Positions 63,116 through 64,000 of a DNA stretch of 64,000 nucleotides are shown here, in pieces (the stretch's first letter is position 1; each line of letters opens with the position of its first letter). This DNA is from Diphasiastrum complanatum (Eukaryota > Streptophyta > Lycopodiopsida > Lycopodiales > Lycopodiaceae): the NCBI GenBank assembly GCA_029204225.1, contig CM055095.1, forward strand, positions 21,259,348 to 21,323,347, read 5' to 3'. Below the pieces are notes generated by a model. That model worked only from the letters and a program-made list of their open reading frames with translations, was not told the DNA's origin and did no database searches. Position numbers and translations under genes: made by a program.

Positions 63116-63229
63116 CATTGTAAGATATGACCCAACGGGGTTGGCTCAATTGGTTAGCTTGGCATCTAGAGTTTCTTTGGTCCAAGGTTAGAGCCTTCCC
63201 TTGGAAACCAAGAAGCATTGTAAGATATG
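63116..63229 (+). mobile_element. Short tRNA-like SINE insertion with 14-bp target-site duplications
   Basis: CATTGTAAGATATG occurs exactly at 63116-63129 and 63216-63229. The 86-bp body between them has a pol III A-box-like TGGCTCAATTGGTTAGC (63,142 on) and a B-box-like GGTTAGAGCC (about 63,187), spaced as in a tRNA. The body also has self-complementary segments. This pattern fits retroposition of a tRNA or a minimal tRNA-derived SINE. No poly-A tail is seen; the body ends CCAAGAAG. Confidence 0.6.
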
Positions 63230-64000
63230 GAGTATATTTTTATTGCGCATCATAATCTATGATGAATTATCAAATTGCTCAAATTTTTAACTAAAATAAA
63301 CTATAGAACCTTTATGAGCATGCAAATTGTGATATCATACTTTTATGCTTACCAAGGAATTAAATTTTATGGACTTTCCACCACGAAACATATACTCATT
63401 TTATTTCACAACACTTGAAAGGTTCCTTTAGTGTACCTCGAATGTTTTTCTATAGAAACCCTTAGTGGTGATAAGAGTCATTGAGAGGAGAATATAGGAC
63501 AAGCCTTTTAGAGTAAGACTGGCTTCTCGAAAATCACTCCAACCACCACTAAAGTTTTCTAGAAAAAATATTATTTTATATCAAAGTTCATCAACATTTT
63601 TGGAGAGAGGTAAAGGTCTTGTCACATGGGCCCATATCATGACTGATCAAGCTCCTCCTTTATCTCAACAATTTTATTCCAATATGAATTGTCATGTGCC
63701 AGCATTTAAACATCTAATCCATTCATTAAACGTCAAATTACAATGGTAATGCAAGAAAATCAAGAAACGAGTCAAAAATCAAGAAGATAGCTAAAAGTAA
63801 CAAAACTTCACCAAATTAGGCAAAGTAAGGTATCTTTATTCATGATTATTGATCATTCACAAGATAGGCCTGATTCTAGAGCATGATCATAGCTCTCATG
63901 TGATTTTAGGCACATGAACCACTTTCTTCATCAAGAAAGCTCTCCAAGAGAAGTTCCAAGATCTCTTAAAACTTAAAATTACAAAATGAACAATAGCCTC
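63230..64000. other. Intergenic, no gene seen
   Basis: AT-rich sequence without recognisable coding or repeat features up to the window edge. Confidence 0.5.

Overview
This is plant nuclear DNA. Every gene has GT-AG introns, the three host genes are plant families, and most of the remaining sequence is decayed retrotransposon: Ty1/copia with tRNA-iMet type primer sites, Ty3/gypsy chromovirus, L1-like LINE and a hAT transposon. The AT-rich background, a 17 kb intron full of nested elements and very long (GA)n tracts suggest a large-genome vascular plant such as a gymnosperm or fern. That lineage guess is inference; the sequence does not prove it.

Layout. 1-1137: end of a chromovirus (integrase C-terminus, chromodomain) and its 3' LTR. 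2.5-3.3 kb: copia and LINE scraps. 5.0-12.2 kb, minus strand: an SC35-like (SCL) SR splicing factor with seven coding exons. 12.7-14.6 kb: an exact 322-bp tandem duplication, then a cluster of (GA)n/(GT)n arrays set in a repeated module. 14.9-20.1 kb: a gag-only copia-like element (minus) abutting a broken copia pol with its 3' LTR (plus). 20.1-21.2 kb: putative promoter with a G-box and seven 73-bp tandem repeats.

21,205-44,477, plus strand: ACX4, the peroxisomal short-chain acyl-CoA oxidase, resolved into 13 exons and 460 residues with every exon junction in phase. Intron 1 holds an internally deleted copia element. Intron 2 (23,310-40,428) holds gypsy gag pieces, a hAT transposase relic, a copia element, a LINE 3' end and gypsy integrase/chromodomain remains. 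The predicted N-terminus carries a peroxisomal targeting signal type 2 (PTS2) nonapeptide, while the C-terminus ends in KNL and lacks the SRL of Arabidopsis ACX4. I consider this apparent switch of import signal the most interesting observation in the window.

44.6-54.4 kb: no host gene; copia gag and integrase fragments and a possible non-coding LTR element. 54,427-62,054, minus strand: a GDSL esterase/lipase of the At5g03610-like type, five exons, 361 residues, with a 5.2 kb intron holding LINE and copia remnants. 63.1 kb: a short tRNA-like insertion with exact 14-bp target-site duplications, a probable minimal SINE.

The three host genes have unrelated roles (RNA splicing, fatty-acid beta-oxidation, lipid ester hydrolysis). 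No operon or pathway cluster is implied. What they share is heavy colonisation of introns by mobile elements and simple repeats.
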